From the NCBI GenBank assembly GCA_020054475.1, contig JAHWGJ010000001.1, positions 58,434-122,433 on the forward strand: a DNA stretch of 64,000 nucleotides, given 5' to 3'. Source of the stretch: Thermoplasmata archaeon (GTDB taxonomy: Archaea > Thermoplasmatota > E2 > DHVEG-1). Below, one piece after another: positions 49,029-59,852 of this stretch. The notes below the pieces were generated by a model, which was not told the origin of the DNA, did not search any database, and saw only the letters and a list, made by a program, of their open reading frames with translations. A program made the translations under genes and the position numbers. The number at the start of each line of letters is the position of its first letter. The first letter of the stretch is position 1.

Positions 49029-49438
49029 ATTAAACATATAAAATATTTTTTTGATATATAAAATCTTATGATCAATTTTAAAAAAAATAATTTTATTTGA
49101 TATTTTTCTTTTTTAAATAATAAAAAATAGGTTGTGGATTTATTCTATTATTAATAATCAATTATGTTATCATTTTTTATTTTATTCTCATAGCATTTGT
49201 CAGTCTTTTTATTAGATTATTACTTGATTTATTTAAATATCTATTAATATATTAATATATGCAAATTACGTCATATGACGATTTATATATCGTTAAGTAT
49301 TTATAATTGATAATAGAGAATTAGATGTAATGATAGGTGGATTCAAATTATTATATGTTACCAAAAATTATTTTTACCTCCGTTTTTGATAATATGAATT
49401 CGCCTCCTTCCTCCAAAATTTATTAGTTAATTTTAAAA

Positions 49439-51619
49439 TTATTTTAAATAATTTTTTCCTTTATCAGATAAATATAATAATTTTGAACGGCCTTTACCCT
49501 TATAGTATATTAAATCATTATTTTTCATTATTTCCAAACGTTTATTTAATGTTGATTTTGATATATTAAATTGTTTTTCCAATTTGAATATTAAAATTGA
49601 ATTATTTTCATTATTTTTATTGATATAATTTAACATCATATACATGTCTTCATCAATTTTAATATCGTTTACTATCTTTTCAGGTATTTTATTATATTCT
49701 TGTTCAATTTGTATTATTTGATTTGAGGCTAGTAATGATGAATTAATTCTAATTAATAAAATTGAATTCGAATTAATAATGTAATCATTTATCTCATATA
49801 ATGCTTGAATAACATTTTCAAAAGAATGAATACTAATTAAATAATCGATTCTATCAATAAGGATTATTGATTTTTTATTTTTCCTTAAATAATTTTCTAT
49901 CTGATTTATAAATTCATTAATTCCAGAAATGTTTTTTATTTTTTCCTCTTTTAATGATGATAATTTAATAATATCAATTTTTTCTTTATTTGGTGTTTTA
50001 TCAATTATATAATTTATATCTCTAGAAATAATTAATCCTTTTTGGATTTCATCAAAGGTTTTATCAAATATTTTTATAGCTTTATCTATTTTATTATCAA
50101 ATAAAAAATAGGATTTACCAGATAATAATGGTTCTAAGGTGTCTTTTCTATATGTAATATCCCAACAGACAAAAAGAACATCTGTGATTATATTTGATTC
50201 ATTCTTAATTATTGTTGATGACACCCCTAATAATATTTTATTGCCTAGTTTTGTATTAATAATCATTTCTTTTAAAAAAGATTTTTTTCCATTAATTAGG
50301 TTTGTAATATGACTATCAATTTCGCTTTTATTTTCAAATAGGTTAAGATCTTTTATTGATTTTTTAAAAATATTTTTTTTTGTATATCCTGTTTTTTTCT
50401 GAGCTGATTTATTCCATATAACTATTTTTTTCTCTGAATTAATTGTAAAAATTATTTCATATGCGCCATCTAAAATATTATTCAAATAGTTTGTATTTAA
50501 TTTTAGTTCTTTTTCTGTATTTCTTAGTTTTGTATTATCAATCGCTATACATAGTGCTGCTATTGTTTTGTTATCTTTTATTATTGGAGCTGTAATAGAC
50601 TGAAAAAAACGATTTTCTCCATCAGGTGTAATAATTGAGGTATCATATTTCTTTGATATATTTTTATCAAAAACTTCTTTCAACTGATCTTTCATGTTAT
50701 TAATTGAATCTTTTTGTATAAACTCATCAAATTTCTTGCCTATAATATTTTCATAATTTTGGCCCGGATATGTTCGATTTAAATAAATTATTTTACCAGA
50801 TTTATCAATAATAAGTATCCTATCTGATTCAGGTAAATTATCTACTAAAGAATTCCATCTTTCTTCAGATTCTTTTAAAGATTCTTCGGTTTTTTTCCTT
50901 TGAGAGATATCAATAATATTAATCATAATAACATTTTTTCCATTTAAAAAAATGGTTTTTGAATTTGTTTCTATCCATTTAATTATTCCAGATTTGGATA
51001 TTAATTTAAATTTATGTTGATTAATAACATTCGTATCTCCAAGGATTTTTTTTTTCAATTTTTTCATAACAAAAGTTCTATCCTCAGGATGAATGATTTT
51101 TGATATGAATTTTACACCGCCTTCTATAATCTCTTTTTTTGAAAAACCTGTAATTAATTCCACCGTATTGTTTACATATGTAACTTTATCACCTTCGATA
51201 ATTCCGATTCCCATCAAAGATTGATTCAAAATAGATTCTAATTTTTGTTCATATGATTTTTCTACATTTATGTCTTTGATATATATTGCAAATTTGACTA
51301 TATTTCCTTCTTTATTCATAATTGGTTTTATTTCTGTTGACCACCATCTATTTTGATCATGATCTATAAATTTGTAAGGTTTTTTTGTTTCTAATACTAT
51401 TTTTATTGCTTCTTTTCTATTTTTAATGACTTTTTTTCCAATGACATCAAATCCAGATTTTCCGATCAATTCATTTTTATTTTTTATATTAAAAATCTTT
51501 GCAAATTTTGAATTAATTGTTAATATTTTTCCATCAATATCCGATATTACCATTGGATCATCATGGTAATCAAGTAGTAATTCCATATCTTTAGATAAAA
51601 CCCTCATTTTTTCTATCAT
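49439..51619 (-). CDS. Multi-PAS sensor with DUF835 domain and C-terminal winged HTH
   Basis: Repeated PAS signatures; LLSGKSYFLFDNKIDKAIKIFDKTFDEIQKGLIISRDI...SIILIDRIDYLIS (DUF835-like); FNISKSTLNKRLEIMKNNDLIYYKGKGRSKLLYLSDKGK (wHTH). Confidence 0.85.
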   Translation of the reverse strand: MIEKMRVLSKDMELLLDYHDDPMVISDIDGKILTINSKFAKIFNIKNKNELIGKSGFDVIGKKVIKNRKEAIKIVLETKKPYKFIDHDQNRWWSTEIKPIMNKEGNIVKFAIYIKDINVEKSYEQKLESILNQSLMGIGIIEGDKVTYVNNTVELITGFSKKEIIEGGVKFISKIIHPEDRTFVMKKLKKKILGDTNVINQHKFKLISKSGIIKWIETNSKTIFLNGKNVIMINIIDISQRKKTEESLKESEERWNSLVDNLPESDRILIIDKSGKIIYLNRTYPGQNYENIIGKKFDEFIQKDSINNMKDQLKEVFDKNISKKYDTSIITPDGENRFFQSITAPIIKDNKTIAALCIAIDNTKLRNTEKELKLNTNYLNNILDGAYEIIFTINSEKKIVIWNKSAQKKTGYTKKNIFKKSIKDLNLFENKSEIDSHITNLINGKKSFLKEMIINTKLGNKILLGVSSTIIKNESNIITDVLFVCWDITYRKDTLEPLLSGKSYFLFDNKIDKAIKIFDKTFDEIQKGLIISRDINYIIDKTPNKEKIDIIKLSSLKEEKIKNISGINEFINQIENYLRKNKKSIILIDRIDYLISIHSFENVIQALYEINDYIINSNSILLIRINSSLLASNQIIQIEQEYNKIPEKIVNDIKIDEDMYMMLNYINKNNENNSILIFKLEKQFNISKSTLNKRLEIMKNNDLIYYKGKGRSKLLYLSDKGKNYLK

Positions 51620-51811
51620 TTTTTACCTCAAAAATTGAAATTTAATATATTATATATCAATTAATAAACTACTATAATAATAATACAGTAATTAATTTTT
51701 TCAAATTCATTTTAATAAGCAAAGATTTGATAATAATACCAAAAAAATTTTATATCTATAAATAACTTATAGCAATACATAATAATTTTATTTTTCATAA
51801 GGGAGGATAAA

Positions 51812-53641
51812 ATGTCAGTTTCCAAAATTAACGAAGGTAATTTTTCTAACGAAATATATAAAGTAATAGCTGAAAATTCTCCAGATATTCTCCTCCAAAC
51901 AACTAAAACGGGGAAAATAATATTCATGAGTCGAAATGTTGAATCAGTATATGGTTATAAGCTTGATGAAATTATTGGACGACATTTCAGAAATTTTGTA
52001 CCACGGAAGGAATTGCCAAGATATTTATTTAAAATGAAGGAAATGGCATCTGGTAAAACTATAAGAGGTTTTAGAACATTTGCTAAACACAAAGATGGTC
52101 ATTTAATTCCTATAGAACTTTCTGGAAAAACTATTACTTATAATAATAAATCATATTTTAATGCAATTATGAGAGATGTATCTGAAAAAATTGAAGCAGA
52201 ACAAGCTCTTCTAGAAAGTGAATTACAAAGAAAATTCATTCTTGATACTATACCTGATTTATTATTTGTAATTAATGATAAAGGATTTTTTACAAGCTAT
52301 CATGGTAATGTTAATAATTTATATCAACCCCCCGACCTTTTTATAAATAAAAAGGTTGTTGATGTCCTTCCTAAATCTTTAGGTATAACCACAATGGAAT
52401 ATGTTGAAAAAGCTCTGAATACAAAAAAAATTCAGATTTTTCAATATAATCTAAAAATAAAAAATATAAAAAAATGGTATGAAGCTAGAATGCTGGCAAT
52501 TAGTAAAAAGGATGTAATTAGTATAATTCGAGATATAACATCCTTAAAAGAACAACAAGATGAATTGATAAAAAATAAGGAATACTTACAAACATTATTT
52601 GATAGTGCAACTGAGATTATTTTTACAATAGATACAAGTAAGAATATTATTATATGGAATAATTCTGCAAAGAAAATATCTGGTTATCATGATAAAGAAA
52701 TTATTAATAAGAATTTTATTAAAATTAATTTAATATATAATTCTAGTGAATTTCAATCATATTTATTTGATATATTTAAAAATAGAAAAATTAAATCTTT
52801 TGAAATTATTATTAATACAAAATTTAAAACTAAAAGAATATGGAAAGCTTCGCCATCAATTATTTATGGTGAATCAAAAGAATTATCAGAAATATTATTT
52901 ATTTGTAAAGATATTACTTTTAAAAAGAATTTACCATCAAAAGTTATTTTTGGCAGAAGTTATATTTTTCTTGATAGAAATAATAATAGGTCCTTTAATA
53001 TCTTTAAAAATGAATTAAATAAAAAATGTAATGGTATTGTAATATCTAGGGAAATTTTGGATAAAATTGATTCATTTTCAAATAAATTTAATATTGAATT
53101 TATTCAATTATCTTCACAAAACCAAATTAAAAATCATATCAATGATCTCCCTTCATTATTTTCTCTATTGGATAAAAAAATAAAAATTAAATCAATAATT
53201 TTTCTTGATCGTTTAGATTATTTTTATAATAAATATCCTTATAATGAGATTGTATCAACTTTATATAAAATAAATGATATTGTAACTCAAAGAAACGCCC
53301 TATTAATTATTCATTTAAATCCAGATTTACTTACAGATGATAAAATTGCTATATTAAAGGAGGAATTTTATGAATATACTTCTAAAGATATTAATGACAT
53401 GATTATTGATAAAGATTTATTTGAGATACTACAATTTATTGGTTCAAGGAATGAAAAAAATGTTTTAGTCAATTATAAAGAGATTGGAATAAAATTCTCG
53501 ATTTCAAAAATTACTGTTTCAAGGAAAATTGATAAATTAATTGGTTTAAATTTGATTCATTCATTTAGAAGTGGTAGAACAAAAATTCTTGATTTAACAG
53601 ATGAAGGTAAAAATTTATTAATAAACGCAAAAGAATTTTAA
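51812..53641 (+). CDS. Multi-PAS sensor with DUF835 domain and C-terminal winged HTH (divergent paralog)
   Basis: PAS motifs; VIFGRSYIFLDRNNNRSFNIFKNELNKKCNGIVISREI; FSISKITVSRKIDKLIGLNLIHSFRSGRTKILDLTDEGK. Confidence 0.85.
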   Translation: MSVSKINEGNFSNEIYKVIAENSPDILLQTTKTGKIIFMSRNVESVYGYKLDEIIGRHFRNFVPRKELPRYLFKMKEMASGKTIRGFRTFAKHKDGHLIPIELSGKTITYNNKSYFNAIMRDVSEKIEAEQALLESELQRKFILDTIPDLLFVINDKGFFTSYHGNVNNLYQPPDLFINKKVVDVLPKSLGITTMEYVEKALNTKKIQIFQYNLKIKNIKKWYEARMLAISKKDVISIIRDITSLKEQQDELIKNKEYLQTLFDSATEIIFTIDTSKNIIIWNNSAKKISGYHDKEIINKNFIKINLIYNSSEFQSYLFDIFKNRKIKSFEIIINTKFKTKRIWKASPSIIYGESKELSEILFICKDITFKKNLPSKVIFGRSYIFLDRNNNRSFNIFKNELNKKCNGIVISREILDKIDSFSNKFNIEFIQLSSQNQIKNHINDLPSLFSLLDKKIKIKSIIFLDRLDYFYNKYPYNEIVSTLYKINDIVTQRNALLIIHLNPDLLTDDKIAILKEEFYEYTSKDINDMIIDKDLFEILQFIGSRNEKNVLVNYKEIGIKFSISKITVSRKIDKLIGLNLIHSFRSGRTKILDLTDEGKNLLINAKEF

Positions 53642-53663
53642 ATTATATTTAAATAGGGTTTCG

Positions 53664-54395
53664 ATGCAACAAGATATTGTATTAATTCTATTCATTTCTG
53701 TTCTTGGACCAATTATCGGGTCCTTTATTGGTGTTATAAAAAAACCTTCTGAAAGATTTATGTATAATATGTTAGCTTTTGCAGGAGGTGTAATGCTTTC
53801 AATATCCTTTTTAGAATTAATCCCTTCTAGTATAAAAATATCATCGATTTTTATTTGCGTAATAGGAATTATTATTGGAACAATAATTATGTTTTTTCTT
53901 GATAAATTAATCCCCCATATACACCCTGAATTAAGTTGTCAGGAACATGGACGTAATTTGAAAAGAACCTCGATTTTTTTAATTCTTGGAATATTTTTAC
54001 ATAATATACCGGAGGGGATGGCTATTGTTCTTGGATCTGAATCTGCTGCTCAAGCAAGTCTTGTTATTGCAATTGCTATTTCTATTCATAATATTCCCGA
54101 GGGTATTTGTACATCTGCGCCATATTATAATGAAACTAAGCTTAGATTGAAATCTTTTTTACTATCTTCAACAACGGCAATACCAATCTTGGTAGGATTT
54201 TCAATAGCCTTTATTTTAAGAAATTTTATTTCTACAAATATGATTGGATTAATAGTTGGCGCTACTGCAGGTTTTATGATTTATATAACCGCTGATGAAA
54301 TAATACCGACCTCCTGCGGTGAGAATACCTCCCATAATACAATAATTTCTCTTATTATTGGCATCTTATTTGTAATAATACTAGGTTTTCTATAG
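53664..54395 (+). CDS. ZIP family metal transporter
   Basis: FLHNIPEGMAIVLGSESAAQASLVIAIAISIHNIPEGICTSAPYY. Confidence 0.92.
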   Translation: MQQDIVLILFISVLGPIIGSFIGVIKKPSERFMYNMLAFAGGVMLSISFLELIPSSIKISSIFICVIGIIIGTIIMFFLDKLIPHIHPELSCQEHGRNLKRTSIFLILGIFLHNIPEGMAIVLGSESAAQASLVIAIAISIHNIPEGICTSAPYYNETKLRLKSFLLSSTTAIPILVGFSIAFILRNFISTNMIGLIVGATAGFMIYITADEIIPTSCGENTSHNTIISLIIGILFVIILGFL

Positions 54396-54422
54396 AATGA
54401 AATATTTTTTACATTAATGAAA

Positions 54423-54884
54423 TTATTTATTATAACCAATTTTTTTAAAATATTTTTGATGATATTCTTCAGCTGGATAAAATTTCAAACAAGATTTTAT
54501 TTCTGTTACAATTTTTTTTTTATAAAAATTTGAATCCTCAAGATGTTTTTTTGATTCTTCTGCATCTATTTTTTGTTCAACATTATGATAGAAAATAATT
54601 GATTTATATTGTGATCCTATATCAAAACCTTGTCTATTTATTTGGGTAGGATCATGTATTTTCCAAAATACTTTGAGTAATTCCCTATAAGATACTATTT
54701 TTGAATCAAATTCAATTTGTACTACTTCAACATGGCCAGTTTTTCCAGAGCATACTTGTTCATAGGTTGGGTTAATTATATTTCCACCCATAAAACCAAC
54801 AATAGTCCTAGTTACTCCCTCTATTCTATCAAATGATGATTGAACGCCCCAAAAACAACCAGCTCCGAATGTGGTAATTTCCAT
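54423..54884 (-). CDS. msrA: Peptide methionine sulfoxide reductase MsrA
   Basis: TTFGAGCFWGVQSSFDRIEGV; VGFMGG; YEQVCSGKTGHVEVVQIEFD; YHQKYF. Confidence 0.95.
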   Translation of the reverse strand: MEITTFGAGCFWGVQSSFDRIEGVTRTIVGFMGGNIINPTYEQVCSGKTGHVEVVQIEFDSKIVSYRELLKVFWKIHDPTQINRQGFDIGSQYKSIIFYHNVEQKIDAEESKKHLEDSNFYKKKIVTEIKSCLKFYPAEEYHQKYFKKIGYNK

Positions 54885-54969
54885 AATTAATTCCTTAATT
54901 TTTTAAAAGTAATTTTTGGATAAATAGTTAAAATAAATATGGCATATATTATAAATATAATCATAATAA

Positions 54970-55341
54970 CTATGCAGGGATTATTTGATTTATTCTTTTT
55001 ATTAGATCTTCTGCATCAAATGGTTTTTGAATATAATCTTCTCCAAAGAATTTTCCAGCTTTCTCAGCAGTTTCATCTGTTCGAGCGGTTAAAAATACAA
55101 CTGGTATATTTCTCCAATCATCGTTTTCTTTTATTTTATCATATAATTCCCATCCTGTCATTTTTGGCATCATGATATCAAGAAGGATGAGATCTGGTTT
55201 TTCATTATTTTTTAAATATTGAAGACAATTATTTCCATTATTTAATGTTATAACTTCATATTCTTTGTCTGCATATTCTAATGTTTTTTTTATAGTAAAA
55301 AGTTGATCTTCCTCATCATCTACTACCATAATTTTTCTCAT
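54970..55341 (-). CDS. Response regulator receiver protein (single domain)
   Basis: KIMVVDDEEDQLFTIKKTLE; PDLILLDIMMPKMTGWELYDKIK; VVFLTAR; KPFDAEDLI. Confidence 0.94.
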   Translation of the reverse strand: MRKIMVVDDEEDQLFTIKKTLEYADKEYEVITLNNGNNCLQYLKNNEKPDLILLDIMMPKMTGWELYDKIKENDDWRNIPVVFLTARTDETAEKAGKFFGEDYIQKPFDAEDLIKRINQIIPA

Positions 55342-55416
55342 TTATTTTTTCAACTCCAGCTTATTACTGTAATATGAGTTATATTATTTATTTTTTTGAT
55401 TATTTTAATTCGTTAT

Positions 55417-58400
55417 TTATTTTTGAATTTTATAAGGTAGTGTAAAATAAAAAGTTGAACCTTTTCCTAAACCTTCACTTTCAGCCCAGATTTTACCACC
55501 ATGTTTTTCAACTATTTTCTTAGAAATTGTAAGGCCAAGACCGCTGCTATCAAAATCATGTCGAGAATCGTCTGCTTTATAGAATTCATCAAACATGTTT
55601 TGTATTTGATTTTCTGACATTCCAATACCATTATCTTTTATTGATATTGTAATAAAATATTCATTATGTATTGAATTTATAATTATTATTCCTGATTCTT
55701 TTGAATATTTAACTGAATTATCTATTAAATTATTTATTAATTCTTCAAATCTAAGATTATCGATGTTTGTGATTATATCTTTATCGATATTGTTTTTTAG
55801 TTCTATATTATGGTTTTTTAATAATATTTCATTATTTTTTATTACTGAATTTATTATATCAAACAAATTTAATTCCTCAAAATTAAATTCTGTTTTAGGG
55901 GAATTTAAACGAGCTAGTTGTATTGTTTTTATTACTAAGTTTTTCATATAATCAACATTTCTGTTTATTACCTGAAGAATTTCTTTTAATTTTGGATCTC
56001 TTTCTTCTTTTTCAACTATTGGCAATAAATTTACTAATGGCCCTAGGGGATTTTTTAAATCATGGCCAAGTTGATTAATAAATTCATCTTTTTGTTTTAA
56101 CAGATTCTGTATTTGTTTTGTCCTATTTTTTACCTTATTTTCAAGTTGTTCATTTAATTCTTTTAGTTCATTATGTGCTTTTTCTAATTTTCTCTCATCT
56201 CTTTTTTGTTCAGTTATATCTCTTGAAACATTTGCTAGATATAATGGTTTATTTGTTTCAGGATCTTCAATAACAAATGTAAATGCATATACAAATGTTT
56301 CAGTACCTGTTTCGATATTTTTATACCTTAATTCCCCTTGCCAAAATCCTTTATTTAATATTGATGGTATTACTTGTTTTTTTACAATGAATTGTAAATC
56401 ATTTGGTATAACATCATATATTCTGTGTGTTTTAACTTGATTGGAGTGTATTCCAAGCATTTTTTCACCTGCTTGATTTAAGAAAATCATTTGTCCATCA
56501 ATAGTTGCAAGATTTACAAGTTCTCCACTATGTCTTACAACTGATGCTAATTTCTGTAATTCTTCTTCAGCTTTTTTTCTTTCAGCAATATCTCTCGCAA
56601 TTCCTAATACTACAGGTTTTCTATTAATTTTAATAATTGATTTATGGATTTCTAATGGGATTTTCTCCTGATTTTTCCCAATAATTGTAGTTTCAAATAA
56701 AATATCTTCCCCTTTCATTAAATTAATAATATTATTATCTAGCTCTTTATGTAAATTTTCTTCTAATAAATCTTTCATATTCATTTTTAAAAGTTCTTCT
56801 TTTTGATAACCTAATAAATTACAGAATTTATCATTTACTTCGATAAAATTCGAAGGTTTATTATCCTTTAAATCATGCATAAAAAGTAAATCAACATTAT
56901 TGTAGAATAACTCACGATATTTCTCCTCAGATTCTTTTAATGTTATCTCCGCTTTTTTCCTATCGGTTATATCTCGTATAATAGCTTGAAGGAATTTATC
57001 ACCTTCTAATTCAATATATGCAAGTGTTACTTCAGCATCAAATATTTTTCCATCTTTTGTTTTATGTTTCCATTCAAATGTATTATTGTCTATTTCTTTA
57101 ATGGCGTTATTAATTTTTTCAATAGCATAATCTTTTGATTTTATACCTTCTGTTTGATATTCTGGCGAAAAATCTAATGGTGTTTTTCCGATGATGTCTT
57201 CTTTTTTACAATTAAATATTTTTAAAGCTTGAGGGTTACAATCAATAAATTTTGTATTTTCATCAAGTTTTGCAATAAATATTCCATCATCAGAATTTTC
57301 GAAAAGAGTTCTATATCTAATTTCACTAGATTTCAATGCTTTTTCTGCTTTAACTCTCTGTGAAATATCTCTAAAAACTACGATATCAGCGGATTTTCCA
57401 AAATATTCGATTTTTTGTGCATTAACTTCAAAAGGCAATCTATCTCCATTTTTTCTAAGAATCTCAATAACATATGGTTTTATTTCAAATCCAGCCATCC
57501 TTTTTGTGAGATTTGTTAAAAGTTTTATTTTACTTTTCTTTGTAACAATTTTTGTTTTTAAAAAATTCTTACCAATTAACTCATCACGAGTATAATCCGT
57601 ATATTTTGTCACACTTTGATTCATATCAAGAAATTTTCCTTTTGAATCAACGATAACAACAGGATCTGCAATCGAATTATATAAATTTTGTAAATTTATT
57701 TTAGATTGTGTTATTGATTGCTCAAAATTTTTTGAATCTGTAATATCTTTAACTGCCCCATAAATATGATCTATTTGATTATTATTAAAAACTGATTTTG
57801 CATAATCTCTCATCCATTTTATTTTTCCAGATTTGTTTATTATTCGATATTCTATCGTTTTTGAATGTCCATCTAATAAAATTTTTATTTGATCCTTATA
57901 AATTTTTTTATCATCTCTATATACTAAAAATTCCCATCCGCCTTTTTTTTTAATTTCGTTTATTGAATATCCAGATATTTTTTCAATAGCATCTGTTACC
58001 CATTCAAATGATAGTTTTTTGTCATTATCAATTTTTATACTATATGTAAAATCTGATGCTAATTCTGATACGATTTTATATTTTTTTTCATTTTCAATAA
58101 TTTTATTCTCAAAATTTTTCCTATCAGTTATGTTTCTTGATATTGCCAGAATTCCAATTTTTTTATTATTTTCATTTAATAATAATTCAACCTTAACTTC
58201 AGCTAAAAAAGTTGTTCCATCTTTCCTTTGATATTCAATTTCCATTAAACCAGGATTATTTCCGCTCAAAATTGAACTGAATATCTTAAAATATTTTGGT
58301 ATTAGATATGGTTTAAAAGCTCCAATTTTTGAAAAATGTTTTCCAATTATCTCATTTTTATTAGAATATCCAATTAATTTAGCACCAGATTGATTACTAT

Positions 58401-58638
58401 ATTTGATTATTCCAAGATTATTGACATAAACTATACCATCGGGTGAAGTTTCTATAATATTTTTAAATAATTCAGAATTTAAAGATTTATCTAAATTTTT
58501 TTCAAAATTATTTTCAATTGTAAGAATTTCAGAATCGTTAGTTTTATTAAGAAATTTCTTAAATTTACCTAATTTTTCTTCTTTTCTTAAAGTTTTAATT
58601 ATATCTGGCTCTTCAGATCTACATCCCATCCTTATCAA
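55417..58638 (-). CDS. Multi-PAS sensor histidine kinase
   Basis: Repeated PAS/PAC motifs; FINQLGHDLKNPLGPLVNLLPI (H box); ISIKDNGIGMSENQIQNMFDEFYKADDSRHDFDSSGLGLTISKKIVEKHGGKIWAESEGLGKGSTFYF. Confidence 0.94.
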   Translation of the reverse strand: MIRMGCRSEEPDIIKTLRKEEKLGKFKKFLNKTNDSEILTIENNFEKNLDKSLNSELFKNIIETSPDGIVYVNNLGIIKYSNQSGAKLIGYSNKNEIIGKHFSKIGAFKPYLIPKYFKIFSSILSGNNPGLMEIEYQRKDGTTFLAEVKVELLLNENNKKIGILAISRNITDRKNFENKIIENEKKYKIVSELASDFTYSIKIDNDKKLSFEWVTDAIEKISGYSINEIKKKGGWEFLVYRDDKKIYKDQIKILLDGHSKTIEYRIINKSGKIKWMRDYAKSVFNNNQIDHIYGAVKDITDSKNFEQSITQSKINLQNLYNSIADPVVIVDSKGKFLDMNQSVTKYTDYTRDELIGKNFLKTKIVTKKSKIKLLTNLTKRMAGFEIKPYVIEILRKNGDRLPFEVNAQKIEYFGKSADIVVFRDISQRVKAEKALKSSEIRYRTLFENSDDGIFIAKLDENTKFIDCNPQALKIFNCKKEDIIGKTPLDFSPEYQTEGIKSKDYAIEKINNAIKEIDNNTFEWKHKTKDGKIFDAEVTLAYIELEGDKFLQAIIRDITDRKKAEITLKESEEKYRELFYNNVDLLFMHDLKDNKPSNFIEVNDKFCNLLGYQKEELLKMNMKDLLEENLHKELDNNIINLMKGEDILFETTIIGKNQEKIPLEIHKSIIKINRKPVVLGIARDIAERKKAEEELQKLASVVRHSGELVNLATIDGQMIFLNQAGEKMLGIHSNQVKTHRIYDVIPNDLQFIVKKQVIPSILNKGFWQGELRYKNIETGTETFVYAFTFVIEDPETNKPLYLANVSRDITEQKRDERKLEKAHNELKELNEQLENKVKNRTKQIQNLLKQKDEFINQLGHDLKNPLGPLVNLLPIVEKEERDPKLKEILQVINRNVDYMKNLVIKTIQLARLNSPKTEFNFEELNLFDIINSVIKNNEILLKNHNIELKNNIDKDIITNIDNLRFEELINNLIDNSVKYSKESGIIIINSIHNEYFITISIKDNGIGMSENQIQNMFDEFYKADDSRHDFDSSGLGLTISKKIVEKHGGKIWAESEGLGKGSTFYFTLPYKIQK

Positions 58639-58778
58639 AGAAAAAAAGAATACTTATATTTATAAATGTTTTTATTTAATAATATACTTTATAAAATGAT
58701 AAGATTAATTATTGCTTATCTTTAAAATAAAAAATCATATATAATTAAACTGAAAATTAAAACTATTTTGTAATTTTT

Positions 58779-59169
58779 CTAATTAATAAATTCTATATAT
58801 TTTATGTTAATAATTATAATAAAAATAAATAGTGAAGGATAACATAGAGGAATATCATATAATCTTGGACATATATGAGTGATTATTATTTCATTATAAG
58901 AAAACCAAATTCCTAGGAATAGACCTAAAAAAGTACCTATAAAAAAAAAATTAGATTATTCCTTGAAAATTGAATTGTTTCTGAAATAGTAATTAATGAA
59001 AATGATAAAAAAACAAGATAACATGCTGGTATAAAAAATATTTTTGGACAATAATCTACTGTTAAATAATCTAATAATATCAGATATGACGAAAAAATTA
59101 AACCTATTATTGAAAAAATTAGAATATAGTTTCTAAAAATTTTAATTGTTTGATCCCCCCCTTATCCAA
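58779..59169 (-). pseudogene. Membrane protein with duplicated CPxxxxIPxCY motif, broken at homopolymer tracts
   Basis: Frame 1 ...IFRNYILIFSIIGLIFSSYLILLDYLTVDYCPKIFFIPACYLVFLSFSLITISETIQFSRNNLIFFL*; next frame ...FIGTFLGLFLGIWFSYNEIIITHICPRLYDIPLCYPSLFIFIIIINIKYIEFIN*; junction at a 10-nt A/T run (58941-58950). Confidence 0.5.
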
Positions 59170-59182
59170 TTTCCATAAATTA

Positions 59183-59305
59183 TTATATTTTTTCATTTTT
59201 TTCTAATTTTTTACTCCCGCAATATGGGCAATGTATTTCCTCTGTTTTTGTATCCTTCATTGGAGCTCCAAATACAAAATCGCAATCATTACATTTCCAT
59301 AACAT
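59183..59305 (-). CDS. Rubredoxin-type zinc-ribbon microprotein (40 aa)
   Basis: MLWKCNDCDFVFGAPMKDTKTEEIHCPYCGSKKLEKNEKI. Confidence 0.7.
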   Translation of the reverse strand: MLWKCNDCDFVFGAPMKDTKTEEIHCPYCGSKKLEKNEKI

Positions 59306-59371
59306 TTGGAATCACATTTAATCTAATCACATTTTTCTATTAAAATATATATCCTCTTATATCTTTGATTT

Positions 59372-59539
59372 TTATCTTTTCCTCAAAAGCATTGCTATGA
59401 TAATCATGATTAATCCAATTATTGAAACAATCATTGGAATATTCTCAGATCCAAGTATGAAATCTACGCCAGTTGCGATAATCATCATAAAACCAAATAC
59501 AGCGAATAATAGTGGATAAAATGATCTCTTTTCTTCCAT
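59372..59539 (-). CDS. Small two-TM membrane protein (55 aa)
   Basis: MEEKRSFYPLLFAVFGFMMIIATGVDFILGSENIPMIVSIIGLIMIIIAMLLRKR. Confidence 0.65.
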   Translation of the reverse strand: MEEKRSFYPLLFAVFGFMMIIATGVDFILGSENIPMIVSIIGLIMIIIAMLLRKR

Positions 59540-59629
59540 AATAAATCACGTTCTTTAAATTTTAATTATTTAATCCAAATAGTTGTTTTCAACTATAAAA
59601 TATTAATCTTTAATTTAAGTTTAATACTT

Positions 59630-59749
59630 CTAAATATCTTTTAATACATTTTTCCAATCTTGAACTTCATTACATTTTAGACATAATCCGTTATTATTTT
59701 TATAATCAAAATCACTAATTTTATCTCCACAGTACTTACATTTTGGCAA
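59630..59749 (-). CDS. Zinc-ribbon microprotein (39 aa, TTG start)
   Basis: MPKCKYCGDKISDFDYKNNNGLCLKCNEVQDWKNVLKDI. Confidence 0.5.
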   Translation of the reverse strand: MPKCKYCGDKISDFDYKNNNGLCLKCNEVQDWKNVLKDI

Positions 59750-59852
59750 GAAATATTCACTGGTTTTGTAATTAATTCATGGTTTATCAAATTTATCTTA
59801 TATTTTTGCTATCAATTTTATATAGTAGTTTATATTATCTGTCTTGAATAAT

